DNA from: Geojedonia litorea
GTDB taxonomy: Bacteria > Bacteroidota > Bacteroidia > Flavobacteriales > Flavobacteriaceae
Reading direction: 5' to 3'
Length of the DNA: 64,000 nucleotides
Assembly: GCF_042654525.1 (NCBI RefSeq)
Contig: NZ_JBHSGP010000014.1
Span: forward strand, 930,001 to 994,000
This document shows, piece by piece, positions 35,901-44,227 of the stretch. The position numbers and the translations under genes are program-made. Below the pieces are notes generated by a model. It was not told where the DNA came from. It worked only from the letters and a program-made list of their open reading frames with translations, and searched no databases. How positions within the stretch are numbered: the stretch's first letter is position 1; every line of letters starts with the position of its first letter.

Positions 35901-36665
35901 AGTGGAAAAGGTAAAGGCAACGAAAAAGACAAAGGTAATGGGAGTGGCAATGGAAATGGGGCTAACACTTCCAATAGGATGAAAAAGTTAAGAATCGAAT
36001 TAAAATCAGTTACGGGATCACCTACCAGACGAGAATTGTTGCTAGGATTTAGCGATGAAACAACAGATGGTTTCGATTATGGCTATGATGCTGTGAATAC
36101 CGAAGTCTACAACAGTGATTTAAACCTAGCCCTTGAAGGAGAAAATTACACCATGCTTGCCTTCGCTCCAATCACTGATGACAAAGTCATACCGCTAAAT
36201 TTTAAATCTTCGGAGGCTAAAAACTTTGAAATTAAAATAACTGAATATGATAATATTGACCCTAATCAGAAGATATTTTTAAAAGATAATTTAACAGGGA
36301 CCTATGCCAATTTAAAAGGAAGTAAAGCCTATCAGTTTAGTTCTGAAGCTGGTGATTTCAACAATAGATTTGAAATTGTATTTCAACCAGAACAACAAAG
36401 CTTAAGTACTGAAGAGTCTGGATATCAGTTTAATTTGATTTTTTATAATAGTACTACAAAAAATCTTCATGTCAAAGGATTAGATTCCAATGTAGATAAA
36501 TTGTATGTTATAAATATGCAAGGCCAAAACGTAAGGGAGTTTTTTGATCTACAACCCGAAACTTTAAGTAGAGGATTACCAATTTCTGGATTAAGCACAG
36601 GGGTTTATATTGTTTATTTTAAATCAGATAACGCAACAAAAACTAAAAAAATCATAATTGATTAA
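32955..36665 (+). CDS. T9SS-exported surface protein with beta-solenoid-like N-terminus and LamG domain
   Basis: 1236 residues. Signal peptide 1-22 (ending ITNSQ). Residues 23-355 are rich in short strands and Asn/Gly turns (FYVAPGVTFTG, HNAGTLNIG, ISGTYNNCGLFEVYGDI), suggesting a right-handed beta-solenoid passenger. A LamG-like domain starts at about 363 (LDFDGVDDYL, NEWHHLTGTY, YFKGDIDEVRVF). From there to the end it aligns almost without gaps with the C-terminal 870 residues of the preceding giant protein. One linker differs: about residues 975-1003 are a Gly/Lys/Asn-rich low-complexity stretch. The C-terminus (about 1155-1236; NMQGQNVREF, LSTGVYIVYFKSDNATKTKKIIID) is a type-A sorting domain. 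A surface adhesin is the likely role. Confidence 0.83.
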   Translation: MKPTLRFAIALICLFWTSITNSQTCNGSTFLPPATPSNCAYTYTGTGPTGWQNAAGNDIAGPPILGSGVNITANVCILANLNYNFASFKDNTFYVAPGVTFTGNASAIKCTLIIEGTAVFSSTPGTGGTKVYIYPSGSLTLPDTFSVSSNDVVHNAGTLNIGVVNASPIPNVVADLNVSSTFWSYSDSLTVVTGDGNISGTYNNCGLFEVYGDIQTQGSSNFNNDCATYLHGTMKVTGDYTNMGLMYFEGNVELTGPTVFYNAGTMVFYDLVLTNDDIVGIGDRAVIIARNTATLSNRATITNSYFYNSSASPPAGGGFNSVCSNCSLTDVNILIQAIVPNTVEEVLANCGSGVIIDGPHPLATLDFDGVDDYLTTTKFINGLSKVSIMGWVKSDTGNSTNMTIAGEDTGCKLWLQNGNKPALTIKASGVAEKTIYAPSVIKLNEWHHLTGTYDSTTGTLQLFIDGVLVSTGSVGATGNVIANTASSNNSFEIGRRSSNVTNKEYFKGDIDEVRVFNTVVTNDQLRRMVYQEIKSNNGLVRGKIIDKDIVDISSNATIPWSNLLAYYPMTDIISYSRTTDFSSNNRKTYLKNITSIQEQTAPIPYQTKADGAWTTEGTWLHGDVWDIEDVANNKDWSIVQIKNNVTTSNTSKTIGLIIDSNKTLTVNGDNLIQNSWYLELNGTLDLKNDSQLIQTINSDLVTSASGKIMRRQEGAASFYWYNYWGSPVGATGITTLTNNNSASNNANNAKFKTNMLKDHVPAAMQFSSAYNALGKLSTRWMYKFQSGVTYYDWAHVNPNAEIAPGVGYIHKGTGTSNPSQQYVFEGKPNNGTILINVTDKGGPGSAPNTTYTTSLFGNPYPSAIDIHKFIDDNQGVIGGSIQLWQQWSGATHNLYEYDGGYAVVNKLGGVRAYQFVGMEGATNGSQDGTKTPTRYLPVAQGFVVEIVADGVVEFNNDQRVFIKEADADGSYENGSSFFRTNGSGKGKGNEKDKGNGSGNGNGANTSNRMKKLRIELKSVTGSPTRRELLLGFSDETTDGFDYGYDAVNTEVYNSDLNLALEGENYTMLAFAPITDDKVIPLNFKSSEAKNFEIKITEYDNIDPNQKIFLKDNLTGTYANLKGSKAYQFSSEAGDFNNRFEIVFQPEQQSLSTEESGYQFNLIFYNSTTKNLHVKGLDSNVDKLYVINMQGQNVREFFDLQPETLSRGLPISGLSTGVYIVYFKSDNATKTKKIIID

Positions 36666-36700
36666 TTAATCGATACGTTCTTATTATTTGAATTAGTCTG

Positions 36701-36733
36701 AAAAAAGCCAAAACTCTCATTTTGGCTTTTTTT
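36701..36733 (+). terminator. Terminator after the second T9SS gene
   Basis: 13-bp stem AAAAAAGCCAAAA/TTTTGGCTTTTTT with a six-base loop, running into more T. It lies 35 bases after the stop and insulates ileS. Confidence 0.85.
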
Positions 36734-36800
36734 ATGGTTTTATGATTCATCATTTAAGGATAAATTCTTAATTTCGCACTCTTATTTGAAAACACAAACA

Positions 36801-39800
36801 ATGAGTGCTAAATTCCCTGAATATAAAGGACTTGACTTACCAAAAGTAGCAGAAGAAATTCTTCACTATTGGCAAGAACAAAATATCTTTGAAAAAAGTG
36901 TGACCACTAGAGAAGGAAAACAGCCTTTTGTGTTTTTTGAAGGGCCACCATCTGCCAATGGGTTACCAGGTGTTCATCATGTCTTGGCAAGGGCTATTAA
37001 AGACATTTTTCCACGTTATAAAACTATGAAAGGATTCCAAGTAAAGCGTAAAGCCGGCTGGGATACTCATGGATTACCAATTGAATTAGGTGTTGAAAAA
37101 GAGTTAGGAATTACAAAGGAAGATATAGGTAAAACAATTTCAGTTGAAGATTATAATGCAGCCTGCCGTAAAGCCGTAATGCGCTATACAGACGTATGGA
37201 ATGATCTTACTCAAAAAATGGGCTATTGGGTTGATATGGATGATCCATACATTACCTATGAGCCAAAATATATGGAATCGGTTTGGTGGTTATTAAAACA
37301 GATTTATAATAAGAGTTTATTATATAAAGGGTATACCATTCAGCCTTATTCGCCAAAAGCAGGAACAGGCTTAAGTTCGCACGAACTCAATCAGCCAGGA
37401 ACATATCAAGATGTAACAGATACCACAGTTGTAGCACAGTTTAAAGCCAACAAAAATTCGTTGCCAGACTTTTTAAAAGATGAAGGCGATATTTATTTCT
37501 TGGCTTGGACGACCACACCTTGGACCTTGCCAAGTAATACCGCATTAACTGTTGGACCTAAAATTGATTATGTTTTAGTAGAAACCTATAATCAATATAC
37601 GTTTGAACCCATAAATGTAGTTTTAGCTAAACCTTTAGTGAATAATCAGTTTGATGGAAAGTTTAAAAAGGTTGAAACAAAGCCTGAATTATTAAAGTAT
37701 ACCTCTGGTGATAAAAAGATTCCGTTTTATGTTGTAAAGGAATTTAAAGGAAAAGATTTAGTAGGCATCACTTACGAACAATTATTACCTTACGTTTTAC
37801 CTAACGACAATCCAGAAAATGCGTTTAGAGTAATCTCTGGTGATTTCGTAACCACTGAAGATGGTACGGGAATTGTCCATACAGCACCTACATTTGGAGC
37901 CGATGATGCTATGGTGGCTAAACAGGCCACGCCAGAAGTCCCGCCAATGTTGGTAAAAGACGAAAACGGAAATTTAGTACCGCTAGTAGATTTACAAGGA
38001 CGTTTTAGACCAGAAATGGGTGAATTTGCTGGAAAGTACGTAAAGAACGAATATTACAATGAAGGTGAAGCACCAGAACGTTCGGTTGATGTAGAGTTAG
38101 CAATTAAGTTAAAAGAAGAAAACAAAGCCTTTAAGGTTGAAAAATACAAACACAGTTACCCAAATTGTTGGAGAACCGATAAGCCAATTCTCTATTATCC
38201 TTTAGATTCTTGGTTTATTAAAGTGACCGATATAAAGGATCGTATGTTTGAACTTAACGAAACCATTAACTGGAAGCCAAAAGCAACTGGTACGGGTCGT
38301 TTTGGTAACTGGTTGGCAAATGCCAACGATTGGAATTTATCGCGATCACGCTATTGGGGCATTCCATTGCCAATTTGGAGAACCGAAGATGGCAAGGAAG
38401 AAATCTGTATTGGATCGGTTGAAGAACTGAAAAATGAGATGGCCAAAGCTGTGTCGGCTGGTGTGCTTTCAAAAGCTATTTTTGAGGATTTCGAAATTGG
38501 TAACAATTCTGAAGAAAACTACGCAAAAATTGATTTACACAAAAACATTGTGGATGAGATTGTGTTAGTTTCAGCTTCAGGAAAACCAATGAAACGAGAG
38601 GCCGACTTAATTGACGTATGGTTCGATTCTGGTTCTATGCCTTATGCGCAATGGCATTATCCATTTGAAAATAAAGAAAAAATAGATAATAATGAGTCTT
38701 TCCCGGCCGATTTTATAGCCGAAGGTGTTGACCAAACTCGTGGTTGGTTCTATACACTTCATGCTATTGGTACTATGGTGTTTGATTCGGTGGCTTACAA
38801 AAACGTCGTGTCAAATGGTCTAGTTTTGGATAAAAACGGACAAAAAATGTCCAAACGTTTAGGTAACGCAACTGACCCGTTTGAAACCTTATCGACTTAC
38901 GGTGCAGATGCCACTCGTTGGTATATGATCATGAATGCCAATCCTTGGGATAACCTAAAGTTTGACGTTGAAGGTATAGAAGAAGTTAAACGTAAGTTTT
39001 TTGGTACGCTATACAATACCTATTCATTCTTTACACTATATACCAATCTTGACAATTTTAAATATTCTGAAGTTGATTTGCCTTTAGAAAAAAGACCAGA
39101 AATTGATAGATGGATTCTTTCAGAGCTTCATACACTCATCCAAAAAGTTGATGAGTATTATGCAGAATATGAACCGACAAAGGCAGCTAGAGCTATTTCA
39201 GATTTCACACAAGATTATTTAAGTAACTGGTACGTGAGATTGAGCAGAAGACGTTTTTGGAAAGGGGACTATCAACAAGATAAAATTTCGGCTTACCAAA
39301 CGCTATACACATGTTTGGTCACGGTTGCCAAGTTAGGAGCTCCAATTGCACCATTCTTCATGGATCGTTTATATTTAGATTTGAATGCAGTTACCAAAAA
39401 AGAAGGTTTTGACAGCGTACATTTAGCCGAGTTCCCTAAATATGATAGCGCGTATGTAGATAAAGTTCTTGAGCGCAAAATGGAAAGTGCTCAAACAATA
39501 TCCTCTTTGGTATTGTCGTTAAGAGCTAAAGAAAAGATAAAAGTGCGTCAACCACTACAAAAAATCATGATTCCTGTTGATAGTAAGCAACAAAAGGAAG
39601 AGATTTTAGCCGTGGCCGATTTGATAAAACATGAGGTGAATGTAAAACATGTTGAGGTTAAGGAAGACGCTTCAGAAATCTTGGTAAAGCAAATAAAACC
39701 AAATTTTAAGGCCCTAGGTCCTAGATTTGGACAAGACATGAAAGCTATAGCCCAAACCATTACTAATTTTACAGCAGACGATATTAAAAAAATCGAACAA

Positions 39801-40205
39801 AATGGTGTTTTTGATGTTGAAATTAATGGAAAAAGTATTACTTTAGAACGCTCTGATGTAGAAATTACATCACAAGATATTGAAGGTTGGCTAGTTGCAA
39901 ATGAAGGTGCATTAACGGTAGCTTTAGATGTGACTTTAACCGAAGATTTAAAGAAAGAGGGGATTGCAAGAGAACTGGTAAATAGAATCCAAAATTTGCG
40001 TAAGGATTCAGGCTTTGAATTAACCGATAGGATTGCAGTACAATTTCAAAAAGACGAACAAATTATTAACGCGATAAACAAAAATTTAGAGTATATTAAA
40101 ACGGAAACGTTAACAGAAGATTTAGAGATTATAGAACATTTAACAAATGGTATAGAAATAGCTTTTGATGATGTAAATACCAAATTGTTTATTCAAAAAA
40201 TATAA
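36801..40205 (+). CDS. ileS: Isoleucyl-tRNA synthetase (long, eukaryote-like type)
   Basis: 1134 residues from the ATG at 36801; a TTG five codons upstream (36786) opens the frame but the family N-terminus is MSAKFPEYKGL. Class-I motifs: the HIGH-like GLPGVHHVLARA, GWDTHGLPIE, and KMSKRLGN. The editing domain (TTTPWTLPSNTAL) and the anticodon-binding domain are complete. The GWDTHGLP form and the length place it with the eukaryote-like type-2 enzymes found in many Bacteroidota. A -7-like TAATTTCG lies about 28 bases upstream. The DksA-like gene follows after 4 bases. Confidence 0.96.
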   Translation: MSAKFPEYKGLDLPKVAEEILHYWQEQNIFEKSVTTREGKQPFVFFEGPPSANGLPGVHHVLARAIKDIFPRYKTMKGFQVKRKAGWDTHGLPIELGVEKELGITKEDIGKTISVEDYNAACRKAVMRYTDVWNDLTQKMGYWVDMDDPYITYEPKYMESVWWLLKQIYNKSLLYKGYTIQPYSPKAGTGLSSHELNQPGTYQDVTDTTVVAQFKANKNSLPDFLKDEGDIYFLAWTTTPWTLPSNTALTVGPKIDYVLVETYNQYTFEPINVVLAKPLVNNQFDGKFKKVETKPELLKYTSGDKKIPFYVVKEFKGKDLVGITYEQLLPYVLPNDNPENAFRVISGDFVTTEDGTGIVHTAPTFGADDAMVAKQATPEVPPMLVKDENGNLVPLVDLQGRFRPEMGEFAGKYVKNEYYNEGEAPERSVDVELAIKLKEENKAFKVEKYKHSYPNCWRTDKPILYYPLDSWFIKVTDIKDRMFELNETINWKPKATGTGRFGNWLANANDWNLSRSRYWGIPLPIWRTEDGKEEICIGSVEELKNEMAKAVSAGVLSKAIFEDFEIGNNSEENYAKIDLHKNIVDEIVLVSASGKPMKREADLIDVWFDSGSMPYAQWHYPFENKEKIDNNESFPADFIAEGVDQTRGWFYTLHAIGTMVFDSVAYKNVVSNGLVLDKNGQKMSKRLGNATDPFETLSTYGADATRWYMIMNANPWDNLKFDVEGIEEVKRKFFGTLYNTYSFFTLYTNLDNFKYSEVDLPLEKRPEIDRWILSELHTLIQKVDEYYAEYEPTKAARAISDFTQDYLSNWYVRLSRRRFWKGDYQQDKISAYQTLYTCLVTVAKLGAPIAPFFMDRLYLDLNAVTKKEGFDSVHLAEFPKYDSAYVDKVLERKMESAQTISSLVLSLRAKEKIKVRQPLQKIMIPVDSKQQKEEILAVADLIKHEVNVKHVEVKEDASEILVKQIKPNFKALGPRFGQDMKAIAQTITNFTADDIKKIEQNGVFDVEINGKSITLERSDVEITSQDIEGWLVANEGALTVALDVTLTEDLKKEGIARELVNRIQNLRKDSGFELTDRIAVQFQKDEQIINAINKNLEYIKTETLTEDLEIIEHLTNGIEIAFDDVNTKLFIQKI

Positions 40206-40209
40206 GATT

Positions 40210-40593
40210 ATGGGAGTAGAGGCAAACATTAGATATTCTGATAAAGATTTAGCAGAATTTAAAGCACTTATACAGGAAAAAATAGAAAAGGCATATCATG
40301 ATTTAGAGTTAATTAAGAGTGCATATATGAATGACCTTAACAATGGCACTGATGATACATCACCTACATTTAAAGCTTTTGAAGAAGGAAGTGAGACTAT
40401 GAGTAAAGAAGCCAACTCACAGTTGGCCATTAGACAGGAAAAGTTTATAAGAGATTTGAAGAATGCCCTTATTAGAATCGAAAATAAAACCTATGGCGTT
40501 TGTCGCGTTACTGGAAAATTGATCAATAAAGATCGATTGAAATTAGTGCCACATGCAACACTTAGCATTGAAGCTAAAAACATGCAACAATAA
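40210..40593 (+). CDS. DksA/TraR-family protein with a degenerate zinc finger
   Basis: 127 residues. An N-terminal helical coiled coil (about 10-95) with an acidic tip (NDLNNGTDDTSPT) leads to the C-terminal region YGVCRVTGKLINKDRL (C98) and LVPHATLSIEAKN. DksA has four zinc cysteines; here only C98 remains, and the second is threonine. Such proteins may bind the RNA polymerase secondary channel or act otherwise; the role here is not known. It is 4 bases after ileS, so it is co-transcribed, and it is followed by a strong terminator. Confidence 0.8.
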   Translation: MGVEANIRYSDKDLAEFKALIQEKIEKAYHDLELIKSAYMNDLNNGTDDTSPTFKAFEEGSETMSKEANSQLAIRQEKFIRDLKNALIRIENKTYGVCRVTGKLINKDRLKLVPHATLSIEAKNMQQ

Positions 40594-40631
40594 ACAGTCC
40601 CGTGTTGAGGGAAAATCTAAAATAATAATAG

Positions 40632-40659
40632 AACGTCTTGCTACGGCAGGACGTTTTCT
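40632..40659 (+). terminator. Terminator with UACG tetraloop
   Basis: Stem AACGTCTTGC/GCAGGACGTT (one G-T wobble) closed by C(TACG)G, a very stable UNCG-type tetraloop in RNA, followed by a T-rich tail. It ends the ileS-dksA-like transcript 20 bases before lspA. Confidence 0.8.
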
Positions 40660-40680
40660 TTTAAAAAAGTAAGCTCTTAA

Positions 40681-41346
40681 ATGTCCTTAAAAAAAGCTTC
40701 ATTTATAATTATCCTGATATTACTTATCGATCAATTAAGTAAAATTTACATCAAAACGCATTTTGCATTAGGTGACCGAACTATCGTTTTTAATTGGTTT
40801 CAAATTGCATTTGTAGAGAATGATGGCATGGCTTGGGGTACCAAATTGAGTGATTTTATTCCTTTTATTTCTGAAGAAACCGCGAAGCTTTGCTTAACCT
40901 TATTTAGAATTATTGCTGTTTTTGGTATTGGGTATTGGTTGCTGTCATCTATTAAAAAGCAGGCATCAAAAACCTTGATAATCGCTGTTTCATTGATTTT
41001 TGCTGGAGCCCTTGGTAATATTATTGATTCTGTTTTTTATGGGGTTTTATTTAATGACAGTTATAGTCAAGTAGCAACATTTTTACCAGCAGAAGGAGGC
41101 TACGGAAGTTTATTTCATGGTAAAGTTGTGGACATGTTGCATTTTCCCATTTGGAAAGGGGTAATGCCAGACTGGATTCCGTTCTTTGGAGGTAAGTTTT
41201 TTACGTTTTTCGAACCCGTATTTAATGTTGCAGATGTGGCCATAAGTACAGGCATTGGCATATTGGTGCTGTTTAATAAAAAAGCGTTTAATGAAAATGA
41301 ACCTATAAAGGAACATAACGCCGCTAATTATGAAGCAAACGTGTAA
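40681..41346 (+). CDS. lspA: Lipoprotein signal peptidase (LspA)
   Basis: 221 residues, about 60 longer than E. coli LspA. Four transmembrane segments; N-terminal DQLSKIYIKT (D17). The catalytic aspartates are D151 (VVDMLHFP) and D185 (FNVADVAIS). The extra length comes from inserts between transmembrane segments 3 and 4 (about 121-149 and 157-178), which is usual for Bacteroidota. It removes signal peptides from prolipoproteins such as the GldD, DUF4270 and M23 proteins encoded here. The 3' end overlaps the convergent 5-FCL gene by 19 bases. Confidence 0.93.
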   Translation: MSLKKASFIIILILLIDQLSKIYIKTHFALGDRTIVFNWFQIAFVENDGMAWGTKLSDFIPFISEETAKLCLTLFRIIAVFGIGYWLLSSIKKQASKTLIIAVSLIFAGALGNIIDSVFYGVLFNDSYSQVATFLPAEGGYGSLFHGKVVDMLHFPIWKGVMPDWIPFFGGKFFTFFEPVFNVADVAISTGIGILVLFNKKAFNENEPIKEHNAANYEANV

Positions 41347-41897
41347 ATAGAATTTGGAGTAACACAATAGTCCAGTTTTACATCTGCTTCATGAACATCA
41401 TCTATAGGTTTTTCAGGATAAAAAAATGATAGCCCGATTTTAAGGGTATCAGGTTTACACTGCGATAAAAATCTGTCATAATACCCTTTGCCATAACCTA
41501 CACGATGGCCATTTTCGTCAAAAGCCAGAAGGGGCACAAACACAACATCAATAGTATTTGAAGCGATTTCAATGCCATCTATAGGTTGTGGAATATTGAG
41601 TTTGTTTTTTTTGATTGTTGTGTTATCGGTAAGTAGATAACTTTTCAAAGTATCGGTTTTTGGATCAATTTTAGGGACAACAATGTTCTTATCCTTTCCT
41701 GAAAGAATATTTAAAATATATTCTGTATTGATTTCTTTTTGTTCAATAATAGAGAGGAAAATATGGTAAAAATCACCTTCCCAAATTGTAAGACTCAATA
41801 ATTGATTGGCGATTTTAAGACTTAAGTCTTCAGCATCTTTTTCGCTTAACGTGTTTCGTTTAGACTTATATAAATTTCGCAATTCTAATTTGGTCAT
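41328..41897 (-). CDS. 5-formyltetrahydrofolate cyclo-ligase
   Basis: 189 residues. It converts 5-formyl-THF to methenyl-THF with ATP. The N-terminal LRNLYKSKRNTLS, the central FVPLLAFDENGHRVGYGKGYYDRFL (substrate/ATP loop) and IGLSFFYPE are the family motifs. It is the last gene of a four-gene minus-strand operon, each overlapping the next by four bases. The 3' end overlaps lspA on the other strand. Confidence 0.93.
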   Translation of the reverse strand: MTKLELRNLYKSKRNTLSEKDAEDLSLKIANQLLSLTIWEGDFYHIFLSIIEQKEINTEYILNILSGKDKNIVVPKIDPKTDTLKSYLLTDNTTIKKNKLNIPQPIDGIEIASNTIDVVFVPLLAFDENGHRVGYGKGYYDRFLSQCKPDTLKIGLSFFYPEKPIDDVHEADVKLDYCVTPNSIYTFAS

Positions 41898-42865
41898 TTC
41901 AATTTAGATGTAATATGAAACAGCGCATCACCCTGATAAACTATGGGAGATTCATTGACGTTAATAATATAGCCTCCCTGAAGCGCTTTTACCGGATGGT
42001 TAAATTTTCCATAAGGGTCGGTAATGGTTCCTAAAACTTCGCCTCTGATCACTTTTGTACCAATTTTAATTGAAGCTCTAAACATTCCTGAAAAATTAGC
42101 GCGTTGCCAACGACTTGTGTTAATAAAAACTGGCTTAGAGGCTGGTTTTGAAGCTTTAAATCTAGGATTGAGCATGCCTAAATTATGAAGAATTCGTTTC
42201 ACGCCATTTAAGGCAATGGTGGTTACATGTTTGTCTATATGAAATGATTTTCCACCTTCAAATAATAAAATGGGCTTGCCAAGCTTGTTACAAGTACTTC
42301 TAAATGTCTTTTTGATGTCTTTTGAAAATAAAACGAAAGGAGCTCCAAAAACTGTCGCAAGATTTTCCAATTCTTTATTGTTTTCTGTAATTCGAATTTG
42401 AGGCGCATTAAATCGTCCAGCACCGCCGGTATGAAAATCGATTATAAAATCAACTTCCTTGACAACTTCGTTAACAAGTTTATAGGCGACTCTACTTGCC
42501 AAAGAACCTTTTTTGAGTCCAGGGAATACGCGATTTAAATCCCTTCCATCAGGGAATTCTCGTTTTAAGTTGATGAACCCAAAAATATTAATAACGGGAA
42601 TACAAATTATGGTACCACACTTTGGTTTGTTCATACCCGAAGCAATAATTTGTCGAATAATTTCTACGCCATTAACCTCGTCTCCATGAATGCCTGCCGT
42701 AAGTAATACAATTGGGCCTGGTTTGATTGAGCGTTCAATTATTACAGGGACATCAACACTTGAAGATGTATGTAAATTAGCCACATCAAAACGAGCTTCA
42801 TAACTTTCGCCTGTTTTAATAGCCTTACCAAGAATGGTTATAACTTTTTTGTGGACCTGATTCAT
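41894..42865 (-). CDS. Succinylglutamate desuccinylase/aspartoacylase family zinc hydrolase
   Basis: 323 residues of the M14-like AstE/AspA fold. Zinc ligands: H60 and E63 (AGIHGDEVNG) and H145 (IIDFHTGGAG). The catalytic glutamate is probably in LLFEGGKSFH. The C-terminal beta domain (GEVLGTITDPYGKF) is as in aspartoacylases. It overlaps the RimK-like gene by four bases. In E. coli-like systems the ligase and protease relatives act on ribosomal protein S6 tails; here the deacylase may remove an amino-acyl or acyl group from a ligase product. The substrate is unknown. Confidence 0.85.
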   Translation of the reverse strand: MNQVHKKVITILGKAIKTGESYEARFDVANLHTSSSVDVPVIIERSIKPGPIVLLTAGIHGDEVNGVEIIRQIIASGMNKPKCGTIICIPVINIFGFINLKREFPDGRDLNRVFPGLKKGSLASRVAYKLVNEVVKEVDFIIDFHTGGAGRFNAPQIRITENNKELENLATVFGAPFVLFSKDIKKTFRSTCNKLGKPILLFEGGKSFHIDKHVTTIALNGVKRILHNLGMLNPRFKASKPASKPVFINTSRWQRANFSGMFRASIKIGTKVIRGEVLGTITDPYGKFNHPVKALQGGYIINVNESPIVYQGDALFHITSKLK

Positions 42866-43737
42866 TTATGATTTTTTTCAATATAGGTAATAATGGCTCT
42901 GGCAATATTTTTGCCTGTTGCGGTTTCTATCCCTTCAAGTCCAGGGGTAGAATTGACCTCTAATAACAATGGTCCTCTGGCAGATTGAAGCATATCCACA
43001 CCACAAACAGGAAGTTTCAGCACTTTAGCCGCATTCATGGCCAATCTAATTTCTGCTTCGTTTAATTTAATGATATTGGCGCTTCCGCCTCTATGTAAAT
43101 TCGATCGGAATTCTCCATCTTTACCTTGACGTTTCATAGCTCCTACCACTTGGCCATCTACCATAAGCACTCTAATATCGGCGCCTTTAGCTTCTTTTAT
43201 AAATTCTTGAACAATTACTCGAGCTTCTAAACCATTAAAAGCCTCCAATACCGACTCCGCCGCATTTTTTGTTTCGGCTAAAACCACACCCAATCCTTGA
43301 GTGCCTTCTAAAAGTTTAATAATTACAGGGACGCCGCCTACATGTTCAATGACCTCTTCAACATCACGAGAATAATTAGTAAAAACGGTTTTAGGCATAC
43401 CAATTCCAGCTTTACTTAAGCGTTGTAAACTTTTTAATTTATCTCTTGAGCGTAAAATAGCGTCTGATGTGGCAATACTAAACACATTCATCATTTCAAA
43501 TTGGCGAACAACTGCACAACCATAAAACGTGATTGAGGCTCCAATCCTTGGAATAATGGCATCAACATAATCTAAATAGCGATCTTTATAATATATAGTA
43601 GGCTTTTCCTTTTCAATAATGATATCACATTTTAAGGGGTCTATGACTTCAATTTTGTGATTACGTTTTCGCCCTTCTTCAATGAGACGTTGGGTTGAAT
43701 ATAAACCAGAGTTTCTTGATAATATAACTATGTTCAT
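42862..43737 (-). CDS. RimK-like ATP-grasp glutamate ligase
   Basis: 291 residues. N-terminal pre-ATP-grasp domain (LSRNSGLYSTQRLIEEG), ATP-grasp core with VPVIIKLLEGTQGLGVVL and VQEFIKEAKGADIRVLMVDGQVVGAM, and the metal-binding LLLEVNSTPGLEGIE. This matches RimK, which adds glutamates to the C-terminus of ribosomal protein S6 in E. coli, and related enzymes that build poly-alpha-glutamate. Whether S6 is the target here is not shown. It is four-base coupled to its neighbours on both sides. Confidence 0.9.
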   Translation of the reverse strand: MNIVILSRNSGLYSTQRLIEEGRKRNHKIEVIDPLKCDIIIEKEKPTIYYKDRYLDYVDAIIPRIGASITFYGCAVVRQFEMMNVFSIATSDAILRSRDKLKSLQRLSKAGIGMPKTVFTNYSRDVEEVIEHVGGVPVIIKLLEGTQGLGVVLAETKNAAESVLEAFNGLEARVIVQEFIKEAKGADIRVLMVDGQVVGAMKRQGKDGEFRSNLHRGGSANIIKLNEAEIRLAMNAAKVLKLPVCGVDMLQSARGPLLLEVNSTPGLEGIETATGKNIARAIITYIEKNHK

Positions 43738-44159
43738 GCTTGCTTGTAATTATAGGATTGATTTTCTAGATCGACATCGACCATAAACTTTTTACTCAAA
43801 AACTGTCGACCAATCAAGACTGGAAACTTCATATCATCCCTTGTGCTTAAAGTTAAGTTAATCCTATAGGTTTTACCAAAGAAAATGACTTCCGATTTTA
43901 TTTTAAACCTATTTTCCTTAAATCCATTGCTGCTTTTCACATCGGTACGCGAATAATTTTCAAATATAATATTCTCGCTTTTAAAATTGGGATGACCTTT
44001 GCTACTAAAAGTGCATCTTAAGGTATTATTCTCTTCTATTATTTCAGAGCAGTGAATTGCAGAAGTATAAGCGCCAGTATCAATTTTAACATCAACATTA
44101 AAAAGGTTTAACTTTGGAAAATCTACTTTGTCAACCCTTCCAATTATTTTCTTTGTCAT
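43734..44159 (-). CDS. RimB-like ATP-dependent zinc protease family protein
   Basis: 141 residues with an aspartic-protease-like fold (Pfam Zn_protease family): the VDFPKLNLFNVDVKIDTGAYTSAIHC segment carries the D-T-G motif, and RDDMKFPVLIGRQFL closes the fold. Pseudomonas RimB in this family trims glutamates added by RimK, so the neighbour below is a natural partner. First gene of the minus-strand operon; it faces uvrC across 106 bases. Confidence 0.85.
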   Translation of the reverse strand: MTKKIIGRVDKVDFPKLNLFNVDVKIDTGAYTSAIHCSEIIEENNTLRCTFSSKGHPNFKSENIIFENYSRTDVKSSNGFKENRFKIKSEVIFFGKTYRINLTLSTRDDMKFPVLIGRQFLSKKFMVDVDLENQSYNYKQA

Positions 44160-44227
44160 TTTTTTAATTTAAAAAGTTGTGCAAGGTACGGATAAAGTTA
44201 AGCCAAAAAATATGTTTTTTATTTAAA

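Noticed and set aside
36786..36800. TTG start for ileS five codons upstream
   Set aside because: The family N-terminus begins at the ATG at 36801.
43734..44159. Retroviral-type aspartic protease
   Set aside because: The D-T-G motif is present, but the gene order and the closing motifs fit the RimB-like Zn_protease family; the family name does not prove a zinc mechanism.
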